Assembly (NCBI GenBank): GCA_016800925.1
Contig: JABCPU010000006.1
Location: 434,001-498,000 of the forward strand
DNA from: Suillus spraguei
Taxonomy: Eukaryota > Basidiomycota > Agaricomycetes > Boletales > Suillaceae
Direction: 5' to 3'
Length of the DNA stretch: 64,000 bases
Shown one piece after another: positions 22,334 to 35,124 of this stretch; positions within the stretch are counted from its first letter, which is position 1; every line of letters begins with the position of its first letter. The notes below the pieces were generated by a model. That model did not search any database and was not told the origin of the DNA. It was given only the letters and a program-made list of their open reading frames with translations. Position numbers and translations under genes: made by a program.

Positions 22334-23347
22334 ATGCAAGATTTTCATCATCAGATGGTACCCGCAATGGGAATGTATACTGGATATAATGCTGAAGGTC
22401 ACCGAGCAATATATGGTGTGCTTCGTATTCGTTGTCCGTAGTGTGCAAAGTTTAAATCTCATCCATTAATACAGACCATATCTCGTCTATTCTAGAGAAT
22501 GAACCCGCATCTGGAGACGCACAAGTACCACCTGCGCTTGTCTTCTATGAGATACGGAACATCCTGCGCCCTCATTTTATTCTGGGGCAAATCCCAGATT
22601 TACTTGACTGCCTAGCCATAGTTGACACTTTCCGAAGATACGCGGTCGAGGCGTCTTCCGTTGCGTTGTCGTGGCAGGAGTACTATATGAAGGAATTAAG
22701 TTCTGATCCAGACATCACACTGCTCACGGAAAGAGAGCTAAAGAAAGTCCAAGATTATGTGACGAACGACGAACGTGATAGGCTGCATTATATATTGGTC
22801 ACCAAGAATCTGTGTCTATTGGTGCGTCTCTCAGGTTTCAAGCTCGACCTCGTTTTAGCTTCATTTCAGATAGCATGTTTACTACCTTATGACGGCACCG
22901 GAGTCGTGTATGCTCGCAGAACATCTGAACGACTATTTTCCAGGATGCTTTCCAGGCTACGATACACCGTCTAAGCTATTGTTTCAACACGGACTTTCTC
23001 GCAGTGAGAAACAGGTTATGGAAGAGACATATCAAGAATGCAAGGAGTGGATACTGGACGTCACCCAGTGGGAGGAGGAGCGCGAACAAGAACAAGGACA
23101 GTTGCTTGTGACGTAAGTCTTTCCATGATCTCCGTAATAAAAGCTAATAGTCTTTAGCTTGACTGCAGAAGAGGCTGACGCCGCATTCCAGCAGGCCTTT
23201 CAAGAGAAATTCCCTCCGCCATATTCTCAGGAGGAACTAGTTTCAGATTTGGATGACTACTTATACATTGTGGAGAAAATGATTCGCAAGTTGGAGGATT
23301 ATTTTCCTTCTGCCAAAGTTCTGGAGAGATTAAAGCGGGCGGTCTGA
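22334..23347 (+). CDS. Hypothetical basidiomycete protein
   Basis: Starts MQDFHHQMVPAMGMYTGYNA. After an intron with donor GTGTGC near 22418 it continues YDHISSILENEPASGDAQVP, YEIRNILRPHFILGQIPDLL and DTFRRYAVEASSVALSWQEY. A further exon gives TERELKKVQDYVTNDERDRL. The next intron is best closed at CAGATAG near 22873, giving HVYYLMTAPESCMLAEHLND then YFPGCFPGYDTPSKLLFQHG. The last exon ends DYFPSAKVLERLKRAV. The protein is acidic and predominantly helical by composition, with no signal peptide or membrane segment. No family is recognised. The in-frame sequence starting at 22238 has no ATG before 22334, so that ATG was chosen. Confidence 0.6.
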
Positions 23348-23757
23348 ACGGCATCATGCTCTGTTTTTCCTCATAGAACGTCATGAATTTTAGACTACTT
23401 ATGCTAATATATGTCCCCATTAATACGGAGAGCAGGTTATTGAACCTGTTATCCAGGCAGACAGATGACCGTGACAAGTTGCTCCTGGCCCACTGCACGC
23501 ACCCCATATTGATGTTGAGTGCAAGGCCACGTGCGGCCATCGTACACAGATCCATGACCCAGTAATAGTACCAGGCTGCTGGCTGTAAACGATAATATTA
23601 ATACCGTTGTAAAAGGGTAAATGAGTTCTTTTCGATTTATGTTGAAGTCGAGCCTCTGCCTGCCAAGCAATTCTGAGCCAACTTGCTTACGTAACACTGT
23701 TAAACGGCTACTTGAGTGAAGTCCTACGTAGGCTCTCCCCTCCATTCATGACCTATC
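23348..23757. other. Intergenic, nothing recognised
   Basis: A 410-base spacer between two plus-strand genes. Antisense frames here are unsupported. It holds the promoter of the Vps39-like gene. Confidence 0.45.
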
Positions 23758-26700
23758 ATGGCGCCGTTCAATCCGCCGAATATAGTCCTCAGTGGATTCA
23801 AAGAAAGACCAGAGGCTTTACTCGCACATGGCAAGTTCTCTCGAGTATGTTGCAGGCGTAGCATGCTCAATTGTTGTATCCTCAGGTGACAAGCTGTATG
23901 TTGGAACAGCAACAGGCAGTCTCTTCATCTACGAATATAACGAACTTTCCGGTATGTTACCGTGGGGTGCTATTAGAGCTGATATACTCATTCCAACACC
24001 AAGATAATGGATCAACTTTGGTGGACACTAAGAAGGGTCTGTCTCGTAGACCTATTGATCAGTTAGGCTATATCAAAGATATCAATTCTCTAGTTTCCCT
24101 CTCCGGTACGACCAACAACCATCTGTGTCAAGTATTGTGAACTGAGCGTGTCTATCTTCAGAAACTATACCAACTCTATATCCTCTCCCGAGTTTTACTC
24201 CTCCAACACCACTTATAAGAGCCAAGGGTGCATTCACATTCGCTGTTCACTCTTTCGTGCACAACCTCGATCCAAGTGATTCCAAAAGTGGAGCTAATAC
24301 TCTCGGCAGGGCAGGCCCGATTCCTACGATGGTGACGCAGCTTATAGTTGGGTGCCGAAGGAAGGTAGTGATATACACGTGGAGGGATGGTGAAGCACAG
24401 GAAATCAGGGTAGGAATGTGCTGTACTTGTAAGACTCATCTAAGCCAGCATACAGGAAACTATTCTTCCTCACTCACCGCGTGTTGCGGTGTTTCTTGAT
24501 AGCGATAATGTTTGCTTTGCGTACTCACCTACCGAGTATGCTCTGTTCTCCATCAGTAAGCTCACGACGCTTGACGTTATCACACCTATACCCGCGAATG
24601 TTTCTATGGGTGCATTTTCTGGGCTTACTGGGTACATGACCCTTGGTCTGGGAGCAAGAGCCAAACCTGGGTTGGTGCGGCTAGGCGATACCGAGGCACT
24701 CGTCGTCAAAGACAGTATGATACAAATTTTATATTCGATACAATGGATAGCTGAAGCTTCCGGCAGATCAGGGGTTTATCATCGGCACTGATGGGAGGCA
24801 GACCAAGCCAGCGACGGTTGATTGGCCAAGTCCACCCGATGAAATTGGTCAGCATTTCAATTTTCCCAATCTTTTCCAGTCTTCTGATGGTCTTTTCTAG
24901 CCTTTGTCAACCCATATATTTTTTCAATACTTCCTCCTGGTACTGTCCCGGTACCGGAGAACGGAGGCGCTTCCCTTCCATCGGGGAGCGCTCCAGCTGC
25001 CCCTCAGTCATCTCTCATCCCTTCTCCAGTTGTGCAAATCATATCGTCACTAACAACACAATCCGTCCAAACTCTTCCTTTCCCACCCGCATCATCGGCG
25101 TTCTCTGCCGCCACTTACACAATTAGACTCTTGACGCCTTCTCCTGCCGCTAGGGCACCTCTCTTTCTTGTGGCTACTCCGAGCGACCGCACAGTAGCCG
25201 CTTCCGAGGGTAGCTCGATATGGCAAATTCGAATGAAGTCATGGGGAGACCAGATTGATGAACTGGTTCAGGATTGCCTCTATTCCGACGCACTATCATT
25301 GCTTGATACTTTAGACAAAGCTCTTTTGCCAGACAAGGTTTGTTTTCAATTATACATTGAGTGACAGACGTAATACCATCTACCTTCTGAAGGATCAACG
25401 ACGAACCCACATTCGCGCCCTTCACGCTGTGTCCCAGTTTCGATTAGGAAAGTTTGATGATGCAATAAATTCTTTCATCGAGCTTGATCTGAACCCCGCC
25501 AAGGTCGTTGCTCTCTATCCTGAGCGCATCGCCGGACGTCTTTCTGTTCCTCCGGAAGACTGGATACCATTATTTGGGGGACCTGCAAACCAGCAGTCAC
25601 TCACGCCAAAGAACGATGACGCCATGTCAACAAAGTCTCAAAATGATGGCAATGAAAGCAAGGAGAAACCTTCGGAACAGTCAGCGTCCTTTGCGATGCC
25701 AGTCAAGGCTACTCTCCGCCGGGGAACCGCTTTTGTGGCACTTTTATCCTCCTCGAAAGATAAAGATGATGACACTGTATCTATTAGCGGGAAGAAGAAG
25801 GTAAAACAAGTAGGTCAGTCAGGCATTTTGTCTTCGTTGACTTGTCATGTCAATATATTTTCCAGATGACTTCAGCCGGTCGGTGGACGCTCTATGGCGG
25901 TATCTTACCGATCGTCGTCCGAAAGTTGCAGGCGCACTCGCAGCAGTACATATTGCACCAGCTCAGTCTCACCAGTGGCCTTTCCTCTCTGAGACGTCAA
26001 CCGAAGAATTATTTGCACTGCCGAACATCCCTTTGTCTCTGTTAACTCCAGAGCAGCTTGTGCGGTTTGCGCAAATTGTGGATACAGCGCTCTTCAAGTC
26101 TTATCTCGTGACTCAACCGGCCCTTCTTGGTGCGCTCTGTCGATTGGCCAATTGGTGTGAAGTATCAGAGGTTGAGGAGGATCTCCGGGCACGAGAGGTG
26201 CGTCGAACGCGTACACACCTACTCAAACGTAGCATTTACTAACATTACCAGAAATTTGCGGAGCTTATATACCTCTATAATGGAAAGAAGATGCATGCTA
26301 AGTCTCTTAATCTCCTCCAACAGTAAGCACCTACGTCTTTTACTTGATCGCACTTGCGGACTAACGCCCTACCCAGGTTAAGTGAGAAGGAAACGGACAT
26401 AAAAGACAAGCTTGATCCGTCTATATCCTACTTGCGAAAACTTGGTCCTGAGTACACCAACCTAGTATTTGAGTTCTCCCGCTGGATCTTTGAAGAGGAC
26501 CGTCATATGGCTTTCGAGGTGATCCTTGTATACATTTTTTGTCCGATTTGTTGCTGACAGTTATCTATCTCATCCAAGATATTTACATCTGACGACGTTG
26601 AACTCCCCCGAACTCAAGTAACGGATTACCTCGAGAAGATTGACCCTACCATGTCTACTCGTTACATTGTGTATCTCATAGACGAGAAGGGCGAAGAGAG

Positions 26701-27694
26701 TCCTACATTCCATGATCGGCTGGCGGAGCTCTATCTGAACATGACTTTGAGTGCTCGCAAACGAGGAGACGAGGGTTAGTCGTTAGTTTTGCTGACCGAT
26801 CACTTTTCTGACCAACTTCTGCCAGCCAAAGAGTTGGAGGTTTATTCAAAACTTCTTCATTTCATTGACACCACTGATCACTACCGCCCCGATCGTTTGT
26901 ATGGCCTACTGTCGGAGAGTCAGTTGCAGAATTATACTTACCGTAGATATTGATGCTCACATTCTGTAGATCTTTACGAAGCACGAGCTGTGTTGCTGGG
27001 TCGTATGGGAAGGCACGAACATGCTCTGGAGCTTTACGTTTACAAACTCAAGAATTATGCCAAAGCCGAAGAGTATGTCTTTTTTCTTAGCTACCCTCTC
27101 GATCTCTCGTTGACCCTGCCATAGATACTGCAAGCGAATATATAATCCAAACGGTGTCACCAAAAGCATCTTCTTGATTCTTCTCAGGCTCTACCTCTGT
27201 CCCACTGATAAAGCAGCGCCAAATTTGTTACAGCCCGCCTTAGACTTGATTAGTAGATACAGTCCTCGTTTAGACCCTGTTGAAACTCTCCAACTTCTTC
27301 CTCCCCTTGTCACCGCTCGTGACGTGCGCCCATTCCTTCAAGAAGCTTTACGAGCACCGATTTTCGACAGTCACGTCATCCGCGATATCCACAAAGCGCG
27401 GAATGAACAAGTTGCTAGGAAGCTAATGCTGCTAGAGTCTAGGCGTGTCAGAGTTACAGATAGTAGAATGTATTTCCGATCTTCTTTCCGTGTGGATGTT
27501 TTCTGACGACTTGTGCAAAGCTGTCCCCAATGCCATAAGCGTCTGGGTAGCAGCGTCATCGCAGTTCACGCTCCTAGGTGAGTCTGATTTTCCCCTAACA
27601 ATATTTTCTGACCTTCCCAATTTTCAGGGGAGAAGTGACTCATTATCAATGTCGCGATGCTTTTGCTCGGAGGCTCGTCGGTCCCATAAGATGA
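23758..27694 (+). CDS. VPS39: Vps39/Vam6-like HOPS and vCLAMP subunit
   Basis: A tethering protein of the vacuole/late endosome that binds Ypt7/Rab7. The N-terminal CNH-type beta-propeller starts MAPFNPPNIVLSGFKERPEA. It continues DKLYVGTATGSLFIYEYNEL and includes TLDVITPIPANVSMGAFSGL. The middle is an alpha-solenoid with clathrin-repeat character: DQIDELVQDCLYSDALSLLD, RTHIRALHAVSQFRLGKFDD, LIYLYNGKKMHAKSLNLLQQ, RHEHALELYVYKLKNYAKAE. The C-terminal Vps39_2 zinc-binding end reads ICPQCHKRLGSSVIAVHAPR then GEVTHYQCRDAFARRLVGPI, with the CxxC and later Cys. About a dozen short introns are needed. The first, 23831-23885, begins GC rather than GT. Length and domain order match fungal Vam6 family members. 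No lesion was seen. Confidence 0.9.
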
Positions 27695-27977
27695 TGGCCG
27701 CAGCTCGTTGTGCTACATAGCATTTTAGTACGACTGCTTTTATCGTTACTGAGGGGCACCCCACTCGTAGTCATCTGCTGGGTATGACTATTTCCTTATG
27801 TATCTCTATGATTTACCCCCTTCTTCTCGGTTTGTCAGTCCTTCGAGTGTTGGATACAAACAGCTAGCTGAGAAAACAAACACCTGGAAAGTCCTGAGGT
27901 TACATCCCATCAGTGTTTCTTAGTTCAAAAGCTCCGACTACCAGCACAATCTCCCAAGTTCCGATTATTCATGTTGT

Positions 27978-30900
27978 TTAAGACAAGGAGTCGATGGGTG
28001 GCCGCCCCTTGTTCATATGAAACATCCCCATTGCCACCCAATAATGTACCCACTGTGCCGCGTCTGCCGAAGACAGCGACTTCAGGTTCTTCATCGTTGG
28101 GCTGACGCGCTCGGCTACAGCGGTGGCGAACGAAGTTACGCCACCCGCTTCGGAGTCCATCTCACCAGACGCCCTGATCGCGATGTCAGATCGAGCCATA
28201 GAACGCATGAAGTTGAGAAGCTTGATAGCAGGCTGCAATAGAAGGTTAGGTGGGAAAACGTTCTGGCCAGCTATCGAGACACGTACGATGCGTTTCATGG
28301 TCTCTTCATTCAAGTCCTTGGCACTCGATTCAAGCTTCTCAAGCCACTCTGAGAACGACACAAGAGGTAATGGGTAACTTGTTACTTTATGCTCAGCCAG
28401 GGCGTCTGCAACGGGTTGCATCAACGTCCTCCACGCGATCGGTCTTGGATGGACCAAATTCACTGCAATGGGAGGTTCTTCCCCAAAGCTACATCAAGGA
28501 TAGCATTGGATACGGCGTGCGGAGGGATCCAAGACACAAACTAAACCGCGCATGTCATGAATAAATACACTCAACAGTGACAGACTTACTCCTTTGGCTT
28601 CCGGAAGCACACCTAGATTTACACTTGATTCGACGATGATCGGTAGCCAGTTTGTCGTGGACCAAGCTCCTCGTGGGGGTCCTCCTGATATTTGACCAAT
28701 TCTGAATGATGATGCCGGTAACTTGCTGTTGACGAGAATCTTGTTGGGAACAGTATTGACATAATCCATGCCCCTGAAGTAGCTTGTGACTTACCCTTTC
28801 CGCAACATATTTGCTCGCGCCATAACCAGGACCTGCTGCAACCTCTGTGTCGTATTGTACTTCTTCAGGGAATGGACCTTTCGCTCTATCCCAACTTTGA
28901 GCAGATGAGATGGAAGATGTGAACATGAAATGCGGTTTTGGATGACGCGGGGAAGACAATGCTAAGTCTATAAGATTCCGCATTCCCCGCACATGAGGTT
29001 CGAATGACGAGAGCGCCAAGTTGAAGTCAAGTCGCCAAGCGTTGTGGATGATGACAGTAACAGATCTGCAGATCTGCACTATCTTTAGCCGGATCCGTGA
29101 CACTGGAAACGGAGCAAACCTTTTGATATAACTCCTCATCCAGACCCAGGTGATCACCTGAGGTATCAGTCTCCACATACACTAGTTTATCTGACTGAAG
29201 CAGGATGAAATCTAGACCACGATCTTCGAACGAATTTTCCTGTCGTTGTTGCATGGATGCCCCCTTTGATGGGCGATTGAAGGCATATACCGTAGACACG
29301 TCCTCACGCTGGAGTAGATCCATGAGCAGGTATGAGCCCAGACCACCCGTAGACCCGGTTAGGACAACCACATGATCGCTTTGGTTGCACCCGTCAACTA
29401 GAGTGGTGTTGACCTCTGTGACAGAGTTCCCTAATCCAACTGAATACCTCTCGATCATATTCTCGATATCAGCCTTGGTGTCGATGATACCTGTGCCATT
29501 CTGTTGTAATACTGCATTGATGACGCTTCTCGCAAGCTGGCGAATCGAAGGACTAGAGAATATGATGTTCTGGTCAATCCGTGATGCTGATGCCTGAACG
29601 TCACGGTCCGAAGACGAGCTGAGAGAGCCGATAATACGGTTTTTGAGGAATGTTGCAGAGAGACTGGATATACAAAGTAAGCAGAGGCTAGCCTTGACTC
29701 GTTTTCGACCCACCTGTCAAAGCCCTGGGCAAAAAGATCTGTATCAGGATCAACTACCTTGTCAGCGTTCACAGCAGCAGCGTGGACATTGAGCCATCCC
29801 TCGACATCTTCCGCAGTCCAGCTTGTAGGTAAAGGTACATCGATACATGTACTGGTGCTGCCCTCCACCTTCTCATATCTGCCGCCCGTGAAGTCTAGTT
29901 GACAGAGTGACAAATAGGAACTATACTCACAGGGCATGGATCTCCTCCTCATACAGCTTGATGGTTGCTTTCTTAGTGACGGTCCCTTTTCCAGCTCGAA
30001 GCATGGGCTTCTCACTATGTGTCACAAGAATCATCTCTTTAAAAATCCTGCTGAAGGCAGGAGCCTCGTTGTTCGCTTCCTCTATGTCCGGCCTTCAAGA
30101 ACATCCATCTTCAGACTCAACAGCAGCGTACGATCTTGCAGAGACTTACCACACTCGGTTCCTAAACTCAGCAAGGTGTTTTTCGTCATTGACGTCAATT
30201 TCACACCCTGCTCGTGGCTCTATAAGGATCCCAACTTGATTACGTCCACGTCCAAAGATGACGGTGCCGTTTACGTAGGGGTTGGCACAGATGATGCTTT
30301 CCATGGGAGCCGGTACTGTCTTCTCCCCAGACGAGAGCACCAAGACATCGTCGATCCTTCCTACACTGCAAGGAAAATGTCAGAGAACACGAATAACGCG
30401 AATTTCAGTCGTACATCTTCCACAAACCCTCTATCGTCGGGTGCTTGATAAATACATCCGAAGTAGTATAACCTTTGACATCTGGAAGATTCTCTACTGA
30501 CACTTGATGGGTTGAGGTTGTCTGCAGTAAAGTTCAACGCTGAGAAGGTATTTAAGGCTCGATTCGGAGACGCACCAAAACTTGACATTCAAATGTACCA
30601 TCGTCCTGTGGAGTCCATCTGATCTTGGAACTTGGTCCAAATCGCACCCAGTCCCAAAACTTTTGGTCGACTGAATCTCGGATGAAATAAGTGTTGATAC
30701 CAAATTCTGTAGCACCATAAGCACAAGAAAGCTTAACCCCTGCGTTCACCAGGGCATTTCCCATCTTAGGCGCAAGAGGACCGCCAGCATAGGCCTGCAT
30801 TGGTATCAGCGCGAGTCTTTCCTGGATATCATCATCAATAACAAACTTACAACATACTTGAGGGTCTTTAGAACATCGACAGAACTTGGCGAAAACGCCC

Positions 30901-31940
30901 ATTGTGCCAGAAAGGCAGGCACGACTACCAAAGCGTTCGATTTCGTCTTCAGCACAGAGTCTAAGATGTTTTGCGAGTTGGGTACTACAGGGGTCGCCAA
31001 GGGATCGAACAGGGATGTAGGTGGGTAAATAGACACACTGCTCAGGGTGGCGATTGGGACGAGCAGTTGAAGATATATACCGAGGGTATGGAATGATGGT
31101 AAGGATGCAGTACCGACGCGGATAGGAGCGGGAATGTCGATGTGGTCGAGAACACATGCTAATCTCACTCCATCTTAGCATCATTCACTGTGGAGATTAT
31201 TTTACCGACTCACGCATTGTGCACCAATGGATGGCAGTCAAGTTACTTATTGGAATAGGTTTTGGGAAGCCAGTGCTGCCAGAAGAATGCAGGTAGAATA
31301 ATACATCATTCTCAGACAATGGCAAACCTGGGGAAGGATACGGCACAATGGCGGCCTCATTCTGAGTACCACTGACAAGTGAGGGGTACAGGTGTTTCAG
31401 GGCCGGGATCTCGTCGATCTGCAGCTGGCTCGTTTCAGTGGCATGAGACATAAAACCCGCTTTGACACCGTCGATCAGGGAGTGAGAGAGTGCTGAGTTG
31501 TGATTAAACGATGGCATCTTGTTTTCTGCATCATGTTCGTGACTGCTGCCGCAGAATTGCGAGGTGACATGGGGAATGGCTTAAACAATAATGATCAGAA
31601 ACCCGCTCATTCAGAAAATCTATATACGCACAACTAGCCCAGCGAAGATCATACCCATAAATACTGTCTGGTAAAGAAGGGAGTCGGAGTTCCCGATGAG
31701 GGCGACCACTTCTTTGTCTGTGCCTACGCAGCCTGGCATAATTGCCTGGGCAGCCCGATGACAAGCTCGATGGAAGTCTGAGTGTGAGATAGAGACCAGG
31801 TCATCGTTGTCAGGTTTGTCATAGACAAAAAAAGTGACATCCGAGTTGTGTTGTGCATTAAATTCCACCAGCTCAGGAAGGGACAGAGATCCATCGAGGG
31901 GAGGGTAATTGACATGACTTCGATGATATAAAGCAACCAT
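27978..31940 (-). CDS. Adenylate-forming reductase (A-T-R, NRPS-like)
   Basis: A three-domain enzyme that activates a carboxylic acid as adenylate, loads it on phosphopantetheine and reduces it to an aldehyde or alcohol. It starts MVALYHRSHVNYPPLDGSLS. The adenylation domain shows HSSGSTGFPKPIPISN (A3-like, about 31270), SLPSFHTLGIYLQLLV and LSCAYGATEFGINTY. The carrier domain has GFDSLSATFLKNR, with the phosphopantetheine Ser split by an intron near 29690-29718. The reductase domain has a Rossmann motif VVVLTGSTGGLGSYLL (about 29340-29380), the HNAWRLDFNLALSSFE segment, and the catalytic YGASKYVAER (about 28800-28830). The end reads NKGRPPIDSLS. There is no condensation or ketosynthase domain. 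Basidiomycete relatives act on aromatic acids, benzoic acids or L-amino acids, and the substrate here is unknown. It lies beside the duplicated transporter region, so a joint pathway is possible but unproven. Confidence 0.87.
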
Positions 31941-32773
31941 GATGAATGATTGTGCGCGCTTAGACTGATTATCGAGACGAGATCAACGAATAAGTAGTTA
32001 TTTTTAAGCGGCACCTCGAAGAAAACCACCTTCATCATTGCGATTGGGTCTGTTAAGTACTTAAGCATGAATTCACCAATTTGGTACGATGAAATTTTAT
32101 GCGGAAAATCCCATTTCTATACCAATGTGTCGCGCGGCCGAGCGCCGTTACCGATATTAATCCACTACCCTTCAAGTTATTGTAGTTTCAACATTCTTGT
32201 GACCGAGTCTTTATAGCCTGATGACCAATCGATGCAGAAGGTCAAGGCGAGGAGCGCGCATGAAGCGGATGCGGCCTTTCAGGAGTAGGGGAAAGGAATA
32301 TTAAGTGCATCAAGGTTAACGAGCTGTAGAGGTTCAAGAGTCACCTGATGATCTGCGGTCTGCTGCGTTTGGAATACACCATTTGTCATGCTGACTCAGA
32401 ATGTCTTGTGTAAGTCTTGTCACATGCGTGAGTAAGAACATGAACACATGTCCAAACTACTACTATGAATAGCATTCGAGTCGAGCGCGACACCGTTTTA
32501 CAGATTCCAGGACGATTGATCAATTAGTCTTGAAGTGACTTCCCCTTTCCACTCGATTTCAGCCCGAGACCACTATACTTGCTTTCGTCGAAAAGGAAGA
32601 ACAAACATTATCCAATTTGAGGTCAGTGCATACCATATTGCGCATATTAGTGACAAGAGCGCTAGATGGCAGTATGTTGTTACAGTATTATCTGGCAAGT
32701 TCACCACTCACTCCGATACACCCAAGTCTCGAGTCGCCAACATGTCATCAGTCTCAGATGATTTCAATGGTGG
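31941..32773. promoter_or_regulatory. Divergent promoter region; from about 32205 part of the duplicated unit
   Basis: The first 260 bases are unique and precede the reductase gene. From about 32205 the sequence is alignable with 44708 onward (shared phrases such as TTATAGCCTGA, GGCCTTTCAG, TCTGCTGCGTTTGGAA, CAGAATGTCTT), so the duplication includes the 5' flank of the DUF6533 gene. A more diverged version lies at about 60450-60828. Confidence 0.6.
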
Positions 32774-34472
32774 ATGCTGATCAATTCAAATCGTGTTTAT
32801 AGTTATTTTATAGGTTCGTCACAGTGAATAGCTGACCGGACAGTACAGTGTCAGTGATATTCAATCTAACTTGTCTGTGGTTTTGTAGCTGCCTCTGCTG
32901 TTGTGGTTACATACGACTGGGGTGAGCAATATAGCATCGAAGAACCGGAAAGACAACTGAAAAGTGTCCTTGATTAAATTTCCAGCACTAACATTTGGAG
33001 AAGAGGTAGGTTGGTGTAATTACCGAGCAGCCATCTTACTAATAATGGTTTTATACTAGGTTGAACTGATCTGGGTGAGCAGCGTCCCAAACATGAAAAC
33101 AATAGGACAGTAAAATTAATTCGGGGCAGAGGAAACGCTGGTCCTTCACGACTGCTCTTTTTCTCGGTGTACGTATACTAGCCTTGCTATAAGTGCAGGT
33201 AACAGGTTGTGCTTACTTCAAAGTCTTCTAGGTGCGCTACATTGGGATATCATTTGCTGCGTATGGTTGCCTTAAGGGTTAGCATTGTACTACTGAATGA
33301 TTTTCACAATCAGTGTCTTTGTATTTTGTATGTCCGATGTCCACTGCATTTCTATTTTCTAACTTGGGGCATCCAGCAATTCTTCCATCAAACTCGTTAA
33401 CCAATAAAGTGAGCATTCTACGCCGACGCTTGCCGTTCTTTCTCACACACCAACTACTCTCCGATGTAGGAGTGAGTGAGATTCTTGACTAGCTCATTGA
33501 TTTAATATAACAAGTGCCACAGCTGTGAGTTTAGTTGCATAGTGCAGTTCTTTGAGGCTTATTTTTTTCAGGTGAAATCATCAACTCCACACTATGGTTC
33601 ACAGGTTTTGTCGTCGACTGCATGCTGGATGGTGAGCCACTCATCTGCAATACCCAGTGATGTCGACTTGACTGAGACATCACACCAGTTATCATGATCA
33701 CTCGGTTATTTGCCATGCATCAGCAATCGAGAAAGGTGCTTATCCTTCTCGTTGTGATCCTTCTCGCTATCATGATCCCCTGTGGAGTGATTGCCGCAAT
33801 ACAAACCCGCCAGATATCAGGTGGTAAGATTATTTATGGCCGAAAGATTGAAGTGGACGGTTAAGCTCATGGGACAATATTAGAGGACCTTATCCTACCT
33901 GGCACCCATCAATGTCCCATTGGGGCAAGCGTACCTCTGACGGTCGAGTTTTGGTTGCTCGGCACCGCATGGGAGGTCTTCACGTTGTGCCTTGCACTTC
34001 GGAGTGCTATAAAGCGCTTTCGTGAACTGCAACAACCATGGAGGAGATGGACCATCGGGGACTGCTTCACAGTATTGATAAAATCGCATGTGTTTTACTT
34101 CGCAAGGTTGGCTCATATTTCAAATGGGGTCATTCTTCGGCGCTGAATTTGTGCTTGTGCTAGCTTTGTTGCTGCGTCTTGCTTCCGACTTGGCTACTTG
34201 TCTCCGACAATTTTGGTACACTAATTTATCACTGATTTGTATGCGACCACTATTCATCATTTTCATAGGACTCAACTGCCATAGACACTTGGATTTATGG
34301 CGGTGTTACCCGAGTTTTCTCACTCATGCAGATGTTTATAGTGGGACCACGCCTTCTCCTCGACATTCGAAGATATCATGCTAGGCGCGTAGCTGACTCC
34401 AATGTGGAGACTGTCATGAGTATGATGGTCTTCCACGAGCACACCCAAGTGTTAACTAGCAATGATGTGTAA
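32774..34472 (+). CDS. DUF6533-domain multi-pass membrane protein, copy 1
   Basis: An uncharacterised basidiomycete membrane protein of about 300 residues with six or seven predicted helices. After a short leader come SAVVVTYDW, ALTFGEE, VELIW and RKRWSFTTALFLG, which together form the DUF6533 signature YDW-LTFGEEVELIW. Then come VRYIGISFAAY, STLWFTGFVVDCML, VIMITRLFAMHQQSRKVLIL, FWLLGTAWEVFTLCLALRSA and FRELQQPWRRWTIGDCFTVL. The C-terminal helix MFIVGPRLLLDIRRYHARRV is followed by a hydrophilic tail ending VLTSNDV. The signature is split over exons of 20 nt (32986-33005) and 15 nt (33060-33074). The start is uncertain: the ATG used by copies 2 and 3 exists near 32742 but is out of frame after an apparent one-base loss, so translation would have to begin at 32774 (MLINSNRVYSYFI). 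Confidence 0.7.
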
Positions 34473-35124
34473 CGTTTCTAATGCTAAAAGTAATTAATGG
34501 TTGACGGATACTAGTACTCTGCTAGGAATAAGAGAGTATCGTCATTGGACTGTCGCTGATATGGGTTCCGAAGTAGACCGGAACGAAAGACAGGTTTGGG
34601 CGCACTAATACCGTTGCGTCAAGTTATGCCTACTTATCTCCGCAGTACACAATGAATCAGAATGTCTCGCGTCATGCCCATAATAAATATCGCGAACCCA
34701 CGAGTTCGTTGACCATGATATAATGTAGTTCTGCCTGGCTCTGTAGTAATGTGGCCGCACAGCAGCCTCGTGTTCTCCTGCCTGCAAGGAAATACTGGAC
34801 GACGAGCTCCCACTGGTCCTTCAACTTCATTCTACAACCGTCCAGCGGCGAGTTTTCTATAGCAGAATATCCATCCACACTCTTCATCCATCGACAACCT
34901 GATTGTTTCGTGACTCAAGTCTTGTCACAACTTACAAGCTTCGATTTAAATATTCGTACGTTGTCTCTCCAGATAACTATCGCCCAGATTATTTCTAACC
35001 ACACCTTCGAACCCGGCTATGTAGTGCTTTCAACTGGTTTATTGCATCTCGAATATCACAACTTCTGTGAATGAGTGACGATGGTACTTCCATCTCCTAT
35101 CTCTTGCATGCTTTCTGACCTCTT

